Assembly (NCBI GenBank): GCA_003833135.1
Contig: QZLH01000027.1
Span: 51,812 to 115,811, forward strand
DNA: 64,000 nucleotides
From: Oehlia diaphana
Lineage: Eukaryota > Glomeromycota > Glomeromycetes > Glomerales > Glomeraceae
Direction: 5' to 3'
Position 1 is the first letter of the stretch. Each line of letters begins with the position of its first letter. A program made the translations under genes and the position numbers. Below are positions 47,620-59,060 of the stretch, piece after piece. The notes beneath the pieces were generated by a model. That model worked only from the letters and a program-made list of their open reading frames with translations, was not told the origin of the DNA and searched no databases.

Positions 47620-48850
47620 TTACGATGTTATAATTGAATAAGATAACATTCCGAATAAAATTGGAAAAATTATATTAACAGCAATACAAAACATTATATC
47701 TATTAAATTGTCTAGTCCCAAATACATTAATAATGTCGTTGATGGAAGGACAATAATTGCTGTAAAAAAACAGATGGCACTACAAACAAAATTATACATT
47801 TTCATCTAAAAAAAATAGATAAATTAATTATTAATTACAATAAATATCATATATTAGATATATTATATATATATATATATAGTATATCATATATATATAT
47901 ATATCAGTCATATCAGATATCATGTATATTACCTTTCTAATAAATACTCTAAAATTTTCTCTTCCTTTGTCATTATTAATGTCAGTTAATTTAATACTTT
48001 TTTTGGTTTGTTTAACTAATATTCTACCATAATATAAAAATAAGAATCCATTTATAAGACAATATAACCATTGAAAAAATACGTGAGTTGAAAATGCAAA
48101 AAACCATTTCTTCGTAAATCCTTCACTTCTTCTAATAAATGCTGCGATAAAACTAGTTGTTGTTAAACTTAATACTGTGATAATACAAAATGCCCAAAAT
48201 ATAATTGTAATTTGTTTTTCTCCTTTTGGAATCCAAATTGTTTTCATTCTTGATGTTGTTTCTGTAAATTGATTAAATAATAAACTTGGTAGAATTCTAA
48301 ATATGCTTACTATATGTATATATACTAAAAGATGTCCTGGTATCCATGATATTAAAAAGAATGTATCTCGAAATATTATATTATCTCCAAATAAATTAAA
48401 AATAATGGTTATACAATGAAAACATCGCACTATAAGAAAAGTTAGAATTTCTAATTTATCTATAGATAAAAAAAAAACAAATTTTTTTAAATGACTCACT
48501 TGAAAAATAAATTATTGACCAAAATTTCATATAATTTAAAGATGTCCAAGATATTATTTTATAAATTTTTTCATTTTGTTTAATTGAATTGTATATATAA
48601 TAAGTCAATAATATTAATGTTAACATTAAATATAATATTGCTCCAATTATCAAAAAAGTTCGGAACATTTGAATCCCATTACAATTTTCTATGGTAAGCG
48701 CCCACCTAATATAATATGTAAAAGATAAGATTAATTATATATTTAACATACCGCACATACCGCGAATATTTACGCGCTGAGAACTTTTTTAACTTACGGG
48801 CATTGTCTATGATGATTAATTCCATTTGTAGTTTCATTCATTTGAATCAT
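47620..48850 (-). CDS. Seven-transmembrane protein, GPCR-like topology
   Basis: Four exons (48798-48850, 48500-48705, 47933-48459, 47620-47805) join in frame to 323 residues. The short N-terminus has a glycosylation-like NETT and two Cys (QCPWALTIENC). Seven hydrophobic helices follow: TFLIIGAILYLMLTLILLTY; LEILTFLIVRCFHCITIIF; TFFLISWIPGHLLVYIHIVS; IIFWAFCIITVLSLTTTSFI; FFAFSTHVFFQWLYCLINGF; FVCSAICFFTAIIVLPSTTL; and MFCIAVNIIFPILFGMLSYS. A basic loop (RILVKQTKKSIKLTDINNDK) separates helices 5 and 6. No family signature is recognised. The topology suits a receptor or sensor, but that is inference. Confidence 0.7.
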
Positions 48851-51800
48851 TTCAAACGTTTTTGTGGGAAAAAAAAAGAGAAAATTTTTATTGACAGGAA
48901 CTTATATATCGTCCATTTACTCATATCTGATATGATGATATGATATTATCTTGTTAAGATAAATTTATATTAATTATTAATTATTGTAAAAAAAAAAAAA
49001 AAACAAATTCTTATTGGATAAACCCTTTTCACAAATAAATATAAATAATATATAAATAATCATCAACGGATCATTATGTAAATAGAAAAAAATATTAGTA
49101 CGTATTAAATTGATTACCGATTTATGGAAATTGGACAAACAAACATTTCTTCTCATCAATAATTCATATAAACATTCGGTTGGTAATTATGTTAAATTTT
49201 CGGAAAACCATTGAAGAAAAATCATATCCATATTTCTATCAAATTTTTGTTAATACATAATTTCCTAATAAAACTAACAAAGAAAAATTAAATATTACTA
49301 TCCCAAATTGGTGTAACAGGTGTAAAACTGATACCTGATAATAATCTTTTAGAAAAGCGATCTGAAATTAGAAGACATTAAATATAATAATAATAATAAT
49401 AAAAATAAAAATAATAATAAAAATAATAAAATGGCGTTAAATAATTGTAATACAAATATTAATCATTTTGAACGACTACTCAACTTTTTACTACTTATCA
49501 TACAAACTTTATTAATAAAAGGTATAAACTCGGGAACACTCTTGTCATATATTTTTAGGTGATTTAATGGGAAATTCTAAATGATTGGCTAGAAATATAG
49601 TAGTAAATCATTTTATACAAACCCTACAAACCCGAAGTGATGTAGTTAAATGGTATGATATGGCATCAATTTTTTTTATTCATTTCTGTGTGAAATATCC
49701 GATTTTTTTCATATTTAGTTAGCTTTTCTCCCAGTTCGGACTTCGGAGTTCGGTTAAGTAGTAATTATTGAAATTTCCCAAAGGATCAAAATATTTCCTT
49801 CATATGTAAATTATAATTATTATGGTTAATTATTATATGTTCAAACAGTTCAAACAAAGGAAATTATATAATAACTAATATAAAACGAACTGCGATTTTT
49901 AGAAATTTCGGTCTGCAATCACACATAGGGGTTTCTAAATATTACAGCATACAGCAAATTACATTTCACTCTGCGCAGCAATCTGGCAAAGTGATCGACT
50001 TTGATCACCTGAGAATTTCTTACTCGCGTATTGTTTGATTTCTCCTTAATTCTTATACAGGATACCCCAATAATTAAGTATCTCTTACTTTATATAGTTT
50101 GATCATACTTTCGCAATTATTCGGCTTTTATATATAAAAATTGGATGAAACAAATAAAGGGATACAGGATAATATTTGTACTTCCCAAGGATCCTCTTAA
50201 ATTTTATGTTTTTTAAACTACTCAGAAAATATTTACATCAGAGAAGTTTTAATTACGTTCATCCAGTTTTTTTAACTCGTATTAACCGCAGGGATATCCT
50301 GTTCATTCTCCATATATAATTATAACAAGCGATTTTTCAGTGAACTTTCTGATGAATTCTGGTTAAGAACAAGTAATTGATTGATCTTAATTATGATAAT
50401 ACTTTGTATATTGCTAATACATTAAATTTATATTTACATTTCTTTTTTTATTTTAGATCACTTATTTGTTATTGATGAATCACAGTCTTACTTTTCCATA
50501 GGGGAAGGAGTAAAACCATCTCTAACATATGATCAGTAAAACTGAGTGAGGATTTGTAAGGTCACACATCTACCAGTTTCGTGGTCATGAGTAGCTCGCT
50601 TAAGTATCAGCATTACCACAGTATCCGTCATAAAAGCCGTCGAGATAACCAATACCATTTGGAAAGGATTCAAAGAATCATGCAGAAATGGACAAATTGA
50701 TTTAACAATTCTCAATATTTAAAGAGAAGGAGATCCAAACTAAGATTTGCCATTCTTCCGGAAAGAGAAGGTATCGAATCGCCACTTGGGCATTATATTG
50801 AACCTTAACTGGATTTCCTCAAACATATCTGTACAAGAATACAATTCTTAAGACCCTTGCAGATATATTTACGATAGATTTTATCATGTTTCGATATATT
50901 GTTGAATGCTAACTAATGATGCGATTTATACGATGTTCAACAGATGTTTTAATGAGTCAAGAAAAATAAATGACAGATAATGTCAACCTTATAATTTTTA
51001 AGATCAATAAAGATAATGTTCAGCAGTCACTTCAACACGATTTGTAAATTATCATGCTCTTATTATACTTATAAATTCTCTTATTCATATAAAAATATTT
51101 TCATCCTCAATTTATTTTAACACAAATAAATAAAAAAAAAATTTTTTTTTTTTTTAGTTAAATTAAAAAAGGCTATTTATTAATTGATTATTTGATTATA
51201 AGAGAATAATCATAAATAAAATTATCTTTTTGTAATAAGATTTAAACTCATTCAACTAAAATATTTAAACCATCTTTTTACATTATAAACTCCCGGTTAA
51301 TTCTTTCTTCTTCACTCCTTCTTGTCATATCAATAAGAAAAAAGACCATGCTATAACAGAAAAAAAAAAGTATTATTAACGGGTAGTTAGTATACTAATG
51401 ATTTTGTTATTTAAAATTTATTTAAGATAATGACCTCATAAAATACCACTACTATTTACTTTCATTATTATTTTCAATATTGTAAATTTTTTTTTTTTTA
51501 AATCATAGGTTATTCTTTTTTAAGAATATAAGAATATAACAAAAGTAACTTACGTATTGGACTGAATTTAATTCGCAAAAAATATCAATTCGGTACTTTT
51601 TTCACTTCAAAAAGGAAAAAATTCTGATGCTAAATGATAGATGAAACGGTATAAAAATTCCAATCGCTCGGCCAGAATACTAGGAAGCAGATTCGAAGCT
51701 TGCGTGTTTTGTCAATTTAACAACGAAATTTTCGAAACCACCACATGATCTAAATAATTTGGATTTCGCACTTGCTCAGATTGGTGCAGAATATTATCTT

Positions 51801-51970
51801 CCAATCTTCAATACATGGTAATTAATCATAGCTATCAGCCTTCAAACCGAAAAGAATCTTCATCTTGGGGAAAGTGTACGAAGTAAAGGGTTGTTGTGCT
51901 TTAAAAACAGGTCATACATAAAATAACTGACCAGGTATCGAATTAAATATATTGATAGCACTTACACGTA
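48851..51970. other. Intergenic region, no recognised gene
   Basis: Mostly AT-rich. The segment 50430-50860 is less AT-biased and on the minus strand contains a 60-codon frame (DTVVMLILKRATHDHETGRC) that looks like old coding sequence, but I cannot assign it. GTTCGGACTTCGGAGTTCGG near 49733 is a short inverted repeat. Confidence 0.45.
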
Positions 51971-52748
51971 TCCACAACTCCTTGAGGTTAGCGGTCCAGA
52001 TAATGCTCAATAAATCCTCGTCAGCAGAAAAATGAATAACTTTACGCTCCGTCACAATCTCTCTACTATATCAGTTTCTAACGTTGCACTCTGGGAACTT
52101 GAACTTGTTTGGTCTAATTTTCTACGCATTTTACCCGTCGAAATTTTTCTCTTCAAGCCAGCGTCTCTTATTACACGACCTATTACAATATGCTCGTTTT
52201 CCGTCCCATCCGGAAATGTGAAATATTCACAAAGCTTCTTCAACGTCACTATTTCTCAGGTCACTGTCCATTGAAAATTCATATTTTTACGCCCATACGT
52301 TGCGGTGCAGTAAACTTCTTTCGTCTCAACAGGACGTTGTATGATAATATGTATGTGTTCGTCAGCTGGCTGAGAGGGAAAGTGTTTGCTAATTTTCGAA
52401 AGTGGAAGCAGTTCCTCTTCACCAAGCTCCCCTTTAATATTAATGTTTTAATTTTGTGTTGACGAGATTAAGTTTTTCGCTTTCTTCTTCGAGGGAAATG
52501 TCGACCTTTCATAACATGAGGTTGTTTGCCTTAACATTATCGTCAATTTCCTCCTTGATAGCTTTCCTGAGTTCACTAACTGCCTCAGTTTTATTAACTT
52601 TTACGTTAAAACATTTACATAACAGATAAGAGTTTTTTCCTGCAACCAAACATAGCGCTTGGCTAAATGCACCCCTTTTTTGTGTGCCAGGCTCGTGGCG
52701 CAGCCAGCAGATTGTGGTCAAGTTTACAAAGGCGATTTTAAATATCAT
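51970..52748 (-). pseudogene. Crinkler (CRN)-type N-terminal protein, broken
   Basis: Minus-strand frames show the Crinkler ubiquitin-like N-terminus: ALCLVAGKN, then VSELRKAIKEEIDDNVKANN. Downstream pieces include KVDISLEEESEKLNL, ELGEEELLPLSKISKHF, DEHIHIIIQRP, TLKKLCEYFTFPDGTENEH and DEDLLSIIWTANLKELWIR. The reading is interrupted by a TGA at 52509-52511 where the family normally has a conserved residue, a frameshift near 52445, a TGA at 52256-52258, and a stop with frame change near 52052. The 5' end is replaced by a TIR element that starts at 52682. CRN proteins are host-directed or nuclear effectors in oomycetes and some fungi. This copy cannot make a full-length product unless unusual splicing intervenes. 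Confidence 0.75.
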
Positions 52749-52961
52749 TATTGAAAAATTTTTCTTTCACGAAATCCATTTTTGGAAACGAACAACAAAG
52801 ACGGTAGAATCAATCATTCATATGTAAAGTCAAAATCGGCATTCGTAACCTTCTTCCGAACCCTAAGTAAACTTGCAGAGCAGGTGAAATTACATTCATG
52901 TCAAAGAAAAATCCTTAATGATGTTTTTTAAAAAATTTGCTGTGCCACGAACCTGGCACAC
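52682..52961. mobile_element. 280-bp TIR element truncating the Crinkler-type gene
   Basis: GTGTGCCAGGCTCGTGGC at 52682-52699 and its inverted copy at 52944-52961 differ by one base, and similarity extends to about 25 bases. The element contains the dispersed sequence TAAGTAAACTTGCAGAGCAG also seen near 32135. No exact target duplication was found. Confidence 0.65.
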
Positions 52962-52966
52962 ATCTT

Positions 52967-53206
52967 CCCCAGTATCGCCACAAAATTTTTCCACCCCCAC
53001 GTGACCTTAAAAATTTGTCACCGGCGTCACACCTTTCCTGTTTTCCATTTTTACTATGTATTCCAGGGACTTAGATTTTTTTCAGTGTGTAAAATCCTAT
53101 TTGTCACTCCTTATTTGTCATATGCTTAATTTCTTAATGCCAGCCGAGACGTATAATGCCGGCCAAAAATCACGTGGGGTGTAAATTTTTTGTGGCGTTA
53201 CTGGGG
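52967..53206. mobile_element. 240-bp TIR element abutting the first
   Basis: The left arm starts CCCCAGTATCGCCACAAAAT and the right arm, read inverted, starts CCCCAGTAACGCCACAAAAA; matching extends over about 36 bases to CCCACGTGA. Ten-base direct repeats CCTGGCACAC flank it at 52952-52961 and 53212-53221, one of them being the end of the neighbouring element. The arrangement suggests nested or compound insertions. Confidence 0.65.
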
Positions 53207-53329
53207 TAAATCCTGGCACACAAGCAGGTCACGTGGATGAAAATTTGATGATATCACATGATATTATCCAATCAAATTAATTTCTACGTGATCTATGTAC
53301 ATAATAAATGAAAAAATGTGTTCCTCTCT

Positions 53330-53820
53330 GTTTTTTTTTTGGACCATACGCTTACCTCTTTATGCATTTAATAATCCAAAATTACTATAGTATAAAGGGT
53401 ATAAAGGTAAGTCTTTGTTTTTTTAGACTATACACTCACCTTTTCTTGCATTTCTTCATCTAGATTTACTACGTATAGGGTAAGCCTTCATCTTATTCCT
53501 CTTTTTAGACTATGTATTTCTCTTGTATTTCTTTATATAGATTACTACGGTATAAAAGTAATTCTTCGCTTTATTCTTTTCTGCTTATTTTTAGAATATG
53601 TACATTTTATTTACTATGGTATAAAGGTAAATCACTTTATTCCTCTTTTTTTGAACTGCATATTACTTACCTTTTTTTTTAGTGCAAATTGGCAAGCTCA
53701 GTTTCTGTATACGTGATTTTTGCTAGTAAATTGATTTTACGCTTCTACTTCAGATTGCTTACCCTTTTTTAGTGCAAATTGGCGAGCTCAGTTTCTGTAT
53801 ACATGATTTTGCTAGTGACT
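53330..53820. repeat. Tandem repeat of about 85-90 bp, degenerate
   Basis: Recurring blocks of TTTAGACTAT, CTTACC, TTTACTAYGGTATAAAGGTA and TCTTTATTCCTCTTTTT appear about every 85-90 bases. A cleaner pair at the right end repeats AGTGCAAATTGGCRAGCTCA plus TTTCTGTATAC at 53681 and 53771, exactly 90 bp apart. Confidence 0.65.
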
Positions 53821-54436
53821 GGTTACAAATCACAGGTCGAAATGCTAAAAATTGGCAAAAAAAATGATGCGAAAAGCAATGGCTATTTTTGGCTATTTTT
53901 GGCTATTTGCGAATTAATCTATACTATTTGTAAATAGTTTATACAAATTTGCGAATAGTTTATGCAATTTGCAAATAGTTTATGCAATTTGTGCCATTTT
54001 TTTTGCCTATTTTTACTCATTTGACATGTAAAATAGGATTTGTGTTTTTACTTTGAATAAAAGGTTGACTTTCTATACTTTTAGGATCCTTCACTAGTTG
54101 GAATTTGAAACCCGTTGGATTGGATAAAGCTTAGAAATCGTTAGGTGAAGCTGAAAATTGATGGGTGAAGTCTGGAAACTGATGGGTGGAGTAATGTTTC
54201 AGGTCAAACCATTTTATGATTGGCAAAACGTTTCGTTTTTTAGGATAAACTTCCGAAACTATGCCCAAACTTCTGTAACATGCCCAAATCTCCGTAATTC
54301 TGAAAAATTAATTTTTTAAATTACTTATATTCGAAATTTCTGAAACTTATTTTTTGTGATTAAATGTAAAATAAAAAATAAAGTAAATTAAAGTTGTTTG
54401 TTTATTGAATTCTTTATTATTATTAGCAAACAAACT

Positions 54437-55206
54437 TTACATATTATCAATTATTTTATCAGCTTCTGTATCATGGTCCCATTCTATACTACTTTCATTT
54501 TCTGATATAACTATATCTTGAATATTTTCCTCCTCCATATCTATATTGTCACTATCTTCAACAATTTCATTTAAATCTTTTATAAATGCATTTGCGTCCA
54601 AATTTAACTCTCTGCTAATTATTAAATCATCCTCCTTATTAGTGTTACAATCCAGATGAATCTGTGATCCATCAATCTGGTCTATTATGATCTAAATATC
54701 TGTGTAAATCCACAAATGCAATCTGGATACGATCTGAATATTCATAGATGCATCCAAAAATAAATATCACATGACTAATTTTTTTGGAAGAGATTAAATC
54801 TGGCCAGAATTAAACAATTACCATAAAAAAATTCCTTATTTGGAAATTTGTGTAACGTTTATGCAGCTCAGGTTTGAATTTTTATTGGATGGAAAATTTC
54901 CTTTTTTGGAAATTTGTGTAATGTCACATGATCAACAGAAGCTATTTATTGGGCTGTTAACAATCCATATCTAAATGGATCATCCAGATTTATCCAGATT
55001 ATTTATCTGGACTATTTGTCACCAATCTGGATGATTCAGATGAGCTATGGATCAGATAAATTTACGGATTGGCAGATTGATGGATTGTAATACTATTCCT
55101 CATCAAATATCCTTGCTTCTATATCATCATTTTTGTAATCATCATCAATAACTTTAATAAGATTGTCACTAGATAAAAACTCTTGATATTCTAGTTCACC
55201 TGACAT
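54437..55206 (-). pseudogene. Acidic protein gene split by a hAT-like insertion
   Basis: The upstream half (55206 down to 55104) starts MSGELEYQEFLSSDNLIKVI and ends with IFDEE at the element's target repeat. The downstream half (54631 to 54437) reads DDLIISRELNLDANAFIKDL and ends DTEADKIIDNM before TAA. Omitting the 54640-55095 element and one target copy leaves the same reading frame open, giving about 100 acidic residues. I recognise no family. With the insertion, a TAG occurs one codon into the duplication/TIR junction. An in-frame upstream ATG is at 55215. Confidence 0.65.
54640..55095. mobile_element. 456-bp hAT-like MITE inside the acidic ORF
   Basis: The left terminus TAGTGTTACAATCCA and the inverted right terminus TAGTATTACAATCCA differ at one position. 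The eight-base flanks CTCCTTAT (54632-54639) and TTCCTCAT (55096-55103) agree at six positions, both differences being C/T. The interior repeats AATCTGGAT-type words in both orientations and has no transposase. The terminus resembles the CAGTGTTG ends of two other elements in this window. Confidence 0.75.
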
Positions 55207-55215
55207 TTTGCGCAT

Positions 55216-55799
55216 CTGCTGCATCAAAAATTTAACTACGCATCAAAATTTAAGGATAGGGTTCACCCCTTTTTATGAACATATAGGTTTTATATGGCAA
55301 AATTTATGTTGATTATTTATTAATATCACGTGATGCCAAAATCAAACGAAAAACTCAGTTAATTGCAAGAAAATTAATATTTCATTAACTATCTAATAAA
55401 TTTTATTAAATTTATATTCAAAAAGAAGATAGATACCACTCCAATAATTTAAAAAAATTTTTAATCACTTATTAATATTTTTAAATAATATATGTAAATA
55501 AATTTAAAAAAAATAAATAATTTTATTCAAATATTAAAAACTTAATATCTTCATAAATTTCTAATATACATGATTTTTACTTGCAGAATCTCTTACTTTT
55601 GTCCTTTAATTTCATTATAAAATCACAAAATTCTAATCATTACTTCACAAAATATTTAATATTTTATATCTAAATAGTAATATAAAGAATATATGAACAC
55701 AAAGAATTAAATGATATTAATAATAAGTTTTATTTAATTATTGAATTCTCTAAAGTTTTTGATAAATTTACTAGTACTATAAATGCACTATCTATTTGC
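55216..55799. other. AT-rich intergenic region left of the assembly gap
   Basis: No gene seen. It contains ATCACGTGAT at 55325-55334. Confidence 0.5.
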
Positions 55800-56317
55800 N
55801 NNNNNNNNNNNNNNNNNNNNNNNNNNNNNNNNNNNNNNNNNNNNNNNNNNNNNNNNNNNNNNNNNNNNNNNNNNNNNNNNNNNNNNNNNNNNNNNNNNNN
55901 NNNNNNNNNNNNNNNNNNNNNNNNNNNNNNNNNNNNNNNNNNNNNNNNNNNNNNNNNNNNNNNNNNNNNNNNNNNNNNNNNNNNNNNNNNNNNNNNNNNN
56001 NNNNNNNNNNNNNNNNNNNNNNNNNNNNNNNNNNNNNNNNNNNNNNNNNNNNNNNNNNNNNNNNNNNNNNNNNNNNNNNNNNNNNNNNNNNNNNNNNNNN
56101 NNNNNNNNNNNNNNNNNNNNNNNNNNNNNNNNNNNNNNNNNNNNNNNNNNNNNNNNNNNNNNNNNNNNNNNNNNNNNNNNNNNNNNNNNNNNNNNNNNNN
56201 NNNNNNNNNNNNNNNNNNNNNNNNNNNNNNNNNNNNNNNNNNNNNNNNNNNNNNNNNNNNNNNNNNNNNNNNNNNNNNNNNNNNNNNNNNNNNNNNNNNN
56301 NNNNNNNNNNNNNNNNN
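55800..56317. other. Assembly gap (518 N)
   Basis: A run of N. The nine bases TCTATTTGC stand immediately on both sides, suggesting that the neighbouring contig ends overlap and the true gap may be small or absent. Confidence 0.95.
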
Positions 56318-56812
56318 TCTATTTGCAAAGTATCAGAAAGTTTTAATTAATTTAAAGATAGGGTATTTAGTGGATTTGCAACTTACTTTAGAGGATTCGC
56401 AATTTCTCACAACTTTTAACTTGCTTTTTGGTCTAATTTTATAAATAAACTATGACAAAAACTATATTATTTGATAGACCTTAACTCTAAAAACCAAAGT
56501 GCAAAGTTTTGTTTGAGTTTCGTGAGTCAAAAAATTTTTTTACTTGTAACGAAATGATTTTTGCCATGATCTTCATATGATCATGTGACTTAGCATATCA
56601 TACCCTTAAAGCTGCAGTTTCTGCAATTTCTGCATATATTTAGATAAGATGATCTTTTCCTTTTTTAGGTTTTGAAGGTTATGGAAGTTACAGAAGTTTC
56701 ATCAAATTTCAGAGGTTTTAGCAGTTTCAGATTTTTAACCAATGATGAAACTAGTTTCGTCAAGTTTTGGAGGTTTCACCTGCAAATTGGTTTTGGTTTC
56801 ACCTGGAACATT
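56318..56812. other. Intergenic repeat-derived sequence
   Basis: It contains GAAACT/GGTTTC/GTTTTGGAGG words similar to 54090-54300, so it is probably an older copy of the same dispersed repeat. No gene. Confidence 0.45.
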
Positions 56813-57020
56813 AGGGTGGAGCTTGGAAACTGATAGGTAGAGTCTGGAAACCAATGGGTAGAGTTTGGAAACCAATGGGTGAAGTCTGAAAACCGATGAG
56901 TAGAGCTTGAAAACTGATGGATGGAGTCTGAAAATTGATGGGTGGAATTTGGAAACTGATGGGTGGAGTTTGGAAACTGATGGGTGGAGTCTGGAAACCA
57001 ATGGGTGGAGCCTGAAATGG
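56813..57020 (+). repeat. 21-bp minisatellite, about ten copies
   Basis: The unit is TGGAAACTGATGGGTGGAGT plus one base, with variants. Because it is 7 codons long and lacks stops, all three minus-strand frames stay open (SKLHPSV, PNSTHQF and FQTPPIS heptads). Two further units occur near 54145-54200, linking the two regions as one repeat family. Translation is not supported by any start context or domain. Confidence 0.85.
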
Positions 57021-58323
57021 GCAAAATCTGGTGGTGGATGGGCAAGATTTAAGAGTGAAATTTGGTGATGAACTTAACAAGAAAATGAAAGGCAGATAAG
57101 ACCTTTGACTTAAAGTATGAATATGTTTATGATATGTCATGATAGGTGAGATTTTTCAGTATTACTAGCACATAGTCCTAATTTTTTATGTAAACAGCAA
57201 CTAATTGGTATTTTATCTTCTACAGAACTGAAAGTACCGAAGATATCTACTGTACGAATATTGAATCTCACTAACAGAAGATACACTCAGGAACTCAGCC
57301 GAATTACAAGAGGATTTTGTAGGTTATAGTGGGTTTGTTAAAGGATAGGGTGAAGAACTCACAAATAAGAAACGCCGTATAGAAGAGTCAATCAAGAAAA
57401 ATAAGCATATATTAATAGTACAGTGAATTCGTCATGTATTACGGGCAAAGTCCTGAACCTTTGTATGGTGCAAGTAAACTATACTCATCAATAAAATTAT
57501 AGTACTTAAAATCATAAAATTTTAAAAAAATAAATTTTAAAGAAAATAAATTTCCAATTTCAACTTCTACGTGAAATGATCCTCAGGAAAAGAATCCCAT
57601 AGAATAGGATCAAATCCACATTTTCATAAAACCCTAAGAGTAATTAGTATTTTTATTTGTATCATGTAATGTGACATATCAACATATCGCAACTTTATGT
57701 ATCAGTTGCTTTTATTTTATGTCTGATTTTTATTTCATTTATTTATTTATTTTATTTCTAAAAGAGTAGTTGACTAAGTTTATTACAAATAAAAGCAGAT
57801 GGTACTTTCATATGAAATAACTATTATGAGTGTACAGATCTTAGAAATTCATCCCATACAGGACCTCATTCTTTGATCAAAACTATTTAAAAAAGTAGGG
57901 CTACACTAATTAATCAAATGGGAACCAAAATACAATTCAGAGACCAAATCTGCTAGACCCGTATTTTTCTTTCATCTGGAGACGTTACCTGTAAATACTG
58001 TAAGAGATAGAATGATTCACACTATTTTAAGTTGTTTAGTAAAGGTTAAGTATCTAATTTGATTAAACTATCTGCTTTTATTTCATAAATAAAGTACCAG
58101 TATATGAGAAGCGAATCACGTGTAATTGGGGACTAATAAAATCAAATATATATTACTATTAATCAATTTTTTTGTGATCATCATAGATACTAAATTATAA
58201 GTAATGCTAAGTTGTGAGATTATTTCGAGAACATAATAGGAAGAAGTTTTGATAATGATAGGATTAAGTTTTTGTCACGTATGTTTTATTAATTATTAAT
58301 ACTCATTAATTAATAGTTTCACA
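57021..58323. other. Intergenic region upstream of the T5orf172-type gene
   Basis: 57200-57480 is less AT-biased and may be old coding or element sequence, but no frame is sustained. It contains AATCACGTGT at 58115-58124, about 200 bp before the next gene fragment. Confidence 0.45.
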
Positions 58324-59060
58324 ATGTTTCATGAGCAATGTTTTTTTCTTTTACATAAAGCTAGGAATAATAAAGGATATTGTCAGGCCTTCGACGTTAA
58401 AACATGTGGATTGGAGTGTCGAATAAAGTCATATATGAATTATCCAGTATGCACTAAGCATGACAAACTGAAGTTTGTCACCGGAATTCACGCCAAGAAT
58501 ATTTGAGCTCCATGCCTATATACTCATCTTTAACTGACGAATTCATAAATGATTTGTCTTATTTCACTGAAAGGTGTCTCGATCTTAAGCGCCCTATTGA
58601 TGGAGGCATGTTTTACGTTGTGCATAGAGTTGGTAAGTATATAAATGAAAAACATAAAAATTATAGTTTAATGAGTTTAAAAACTATTAACTAACTATTA
58701 ACTCAATTAGACCTATAAAATCATCCGGACCTTTTTAAAATTGGTCTCGATATTGGTAACGAAAATTGTGATTTTAAAGATCATATCTCAAAACATGAGG
58801 AACACCCTTGCAGAGTGGTTTTCGCAGAAGGGTATGTTACTCTTATCCATTCTAATTGCCGTTTAGTAGATGGAGTAATTAAAAAACTGTTGGTCAGATC
58901 ACAAGTTGAATTTAAATGTAATTGTACCATAAATCATACTGAATATTATGATGTTACGGCATTATCTGTCTTTGAATGTGTTGAAAATTGGATTTATAAT
59001 AATCCAACAGGCCCAATAACTGAAATGATCCAGAATACAATGTCCCTTTCCCACTCTTAG
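58324..59060 (+). pseudogene. T5orf172-type (GIY-YIG-like) protein, frameshifted and with a nonsense codon
   Basis: Fragment 1 (58324-58503) has a small Cys/His cluster, KGYCQAFDVKTCGLECRIKS then YPVCTKHDK, resembling zinc-binding modules found ahead of fungal T5orf172 domains. Fragment 2 is in another frame from 58503 (IYSSLTDEFINDLSYFTERC, then GGMFYVVHRVG) up to a donor GTAAGT at 58634. Fragment 3 after the acceptor at 58710 reads NHPDLFKIGLDIGNENCDFK, CRVVFAEGYVTLIHSNCRLV and CNCTINHTEYYDVTALSVFE, ending at 59060. A TAA at 58716-58718 lies just after the acceptor, and fragments 1 and 2 need a frame change near 58500. The YVV..LFKIG pattern is the T5orf172 core. The family may act as a nuclease; that is inferred. 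Confidence 0.6.

Noticed and set aside
53400..53560. Splice-like GTAAG..TTTTTAG pairs on the plus strand
   Set aside because: The implied introns are only about 20-30 bases, too short for splicing; the region is a tandem repeat.
56735..57140. Three overlapping heptad-repeat proteins
   Set aside because: All arise from one stop-free 21-bp minisatellite, with no start context or conserved flanks.
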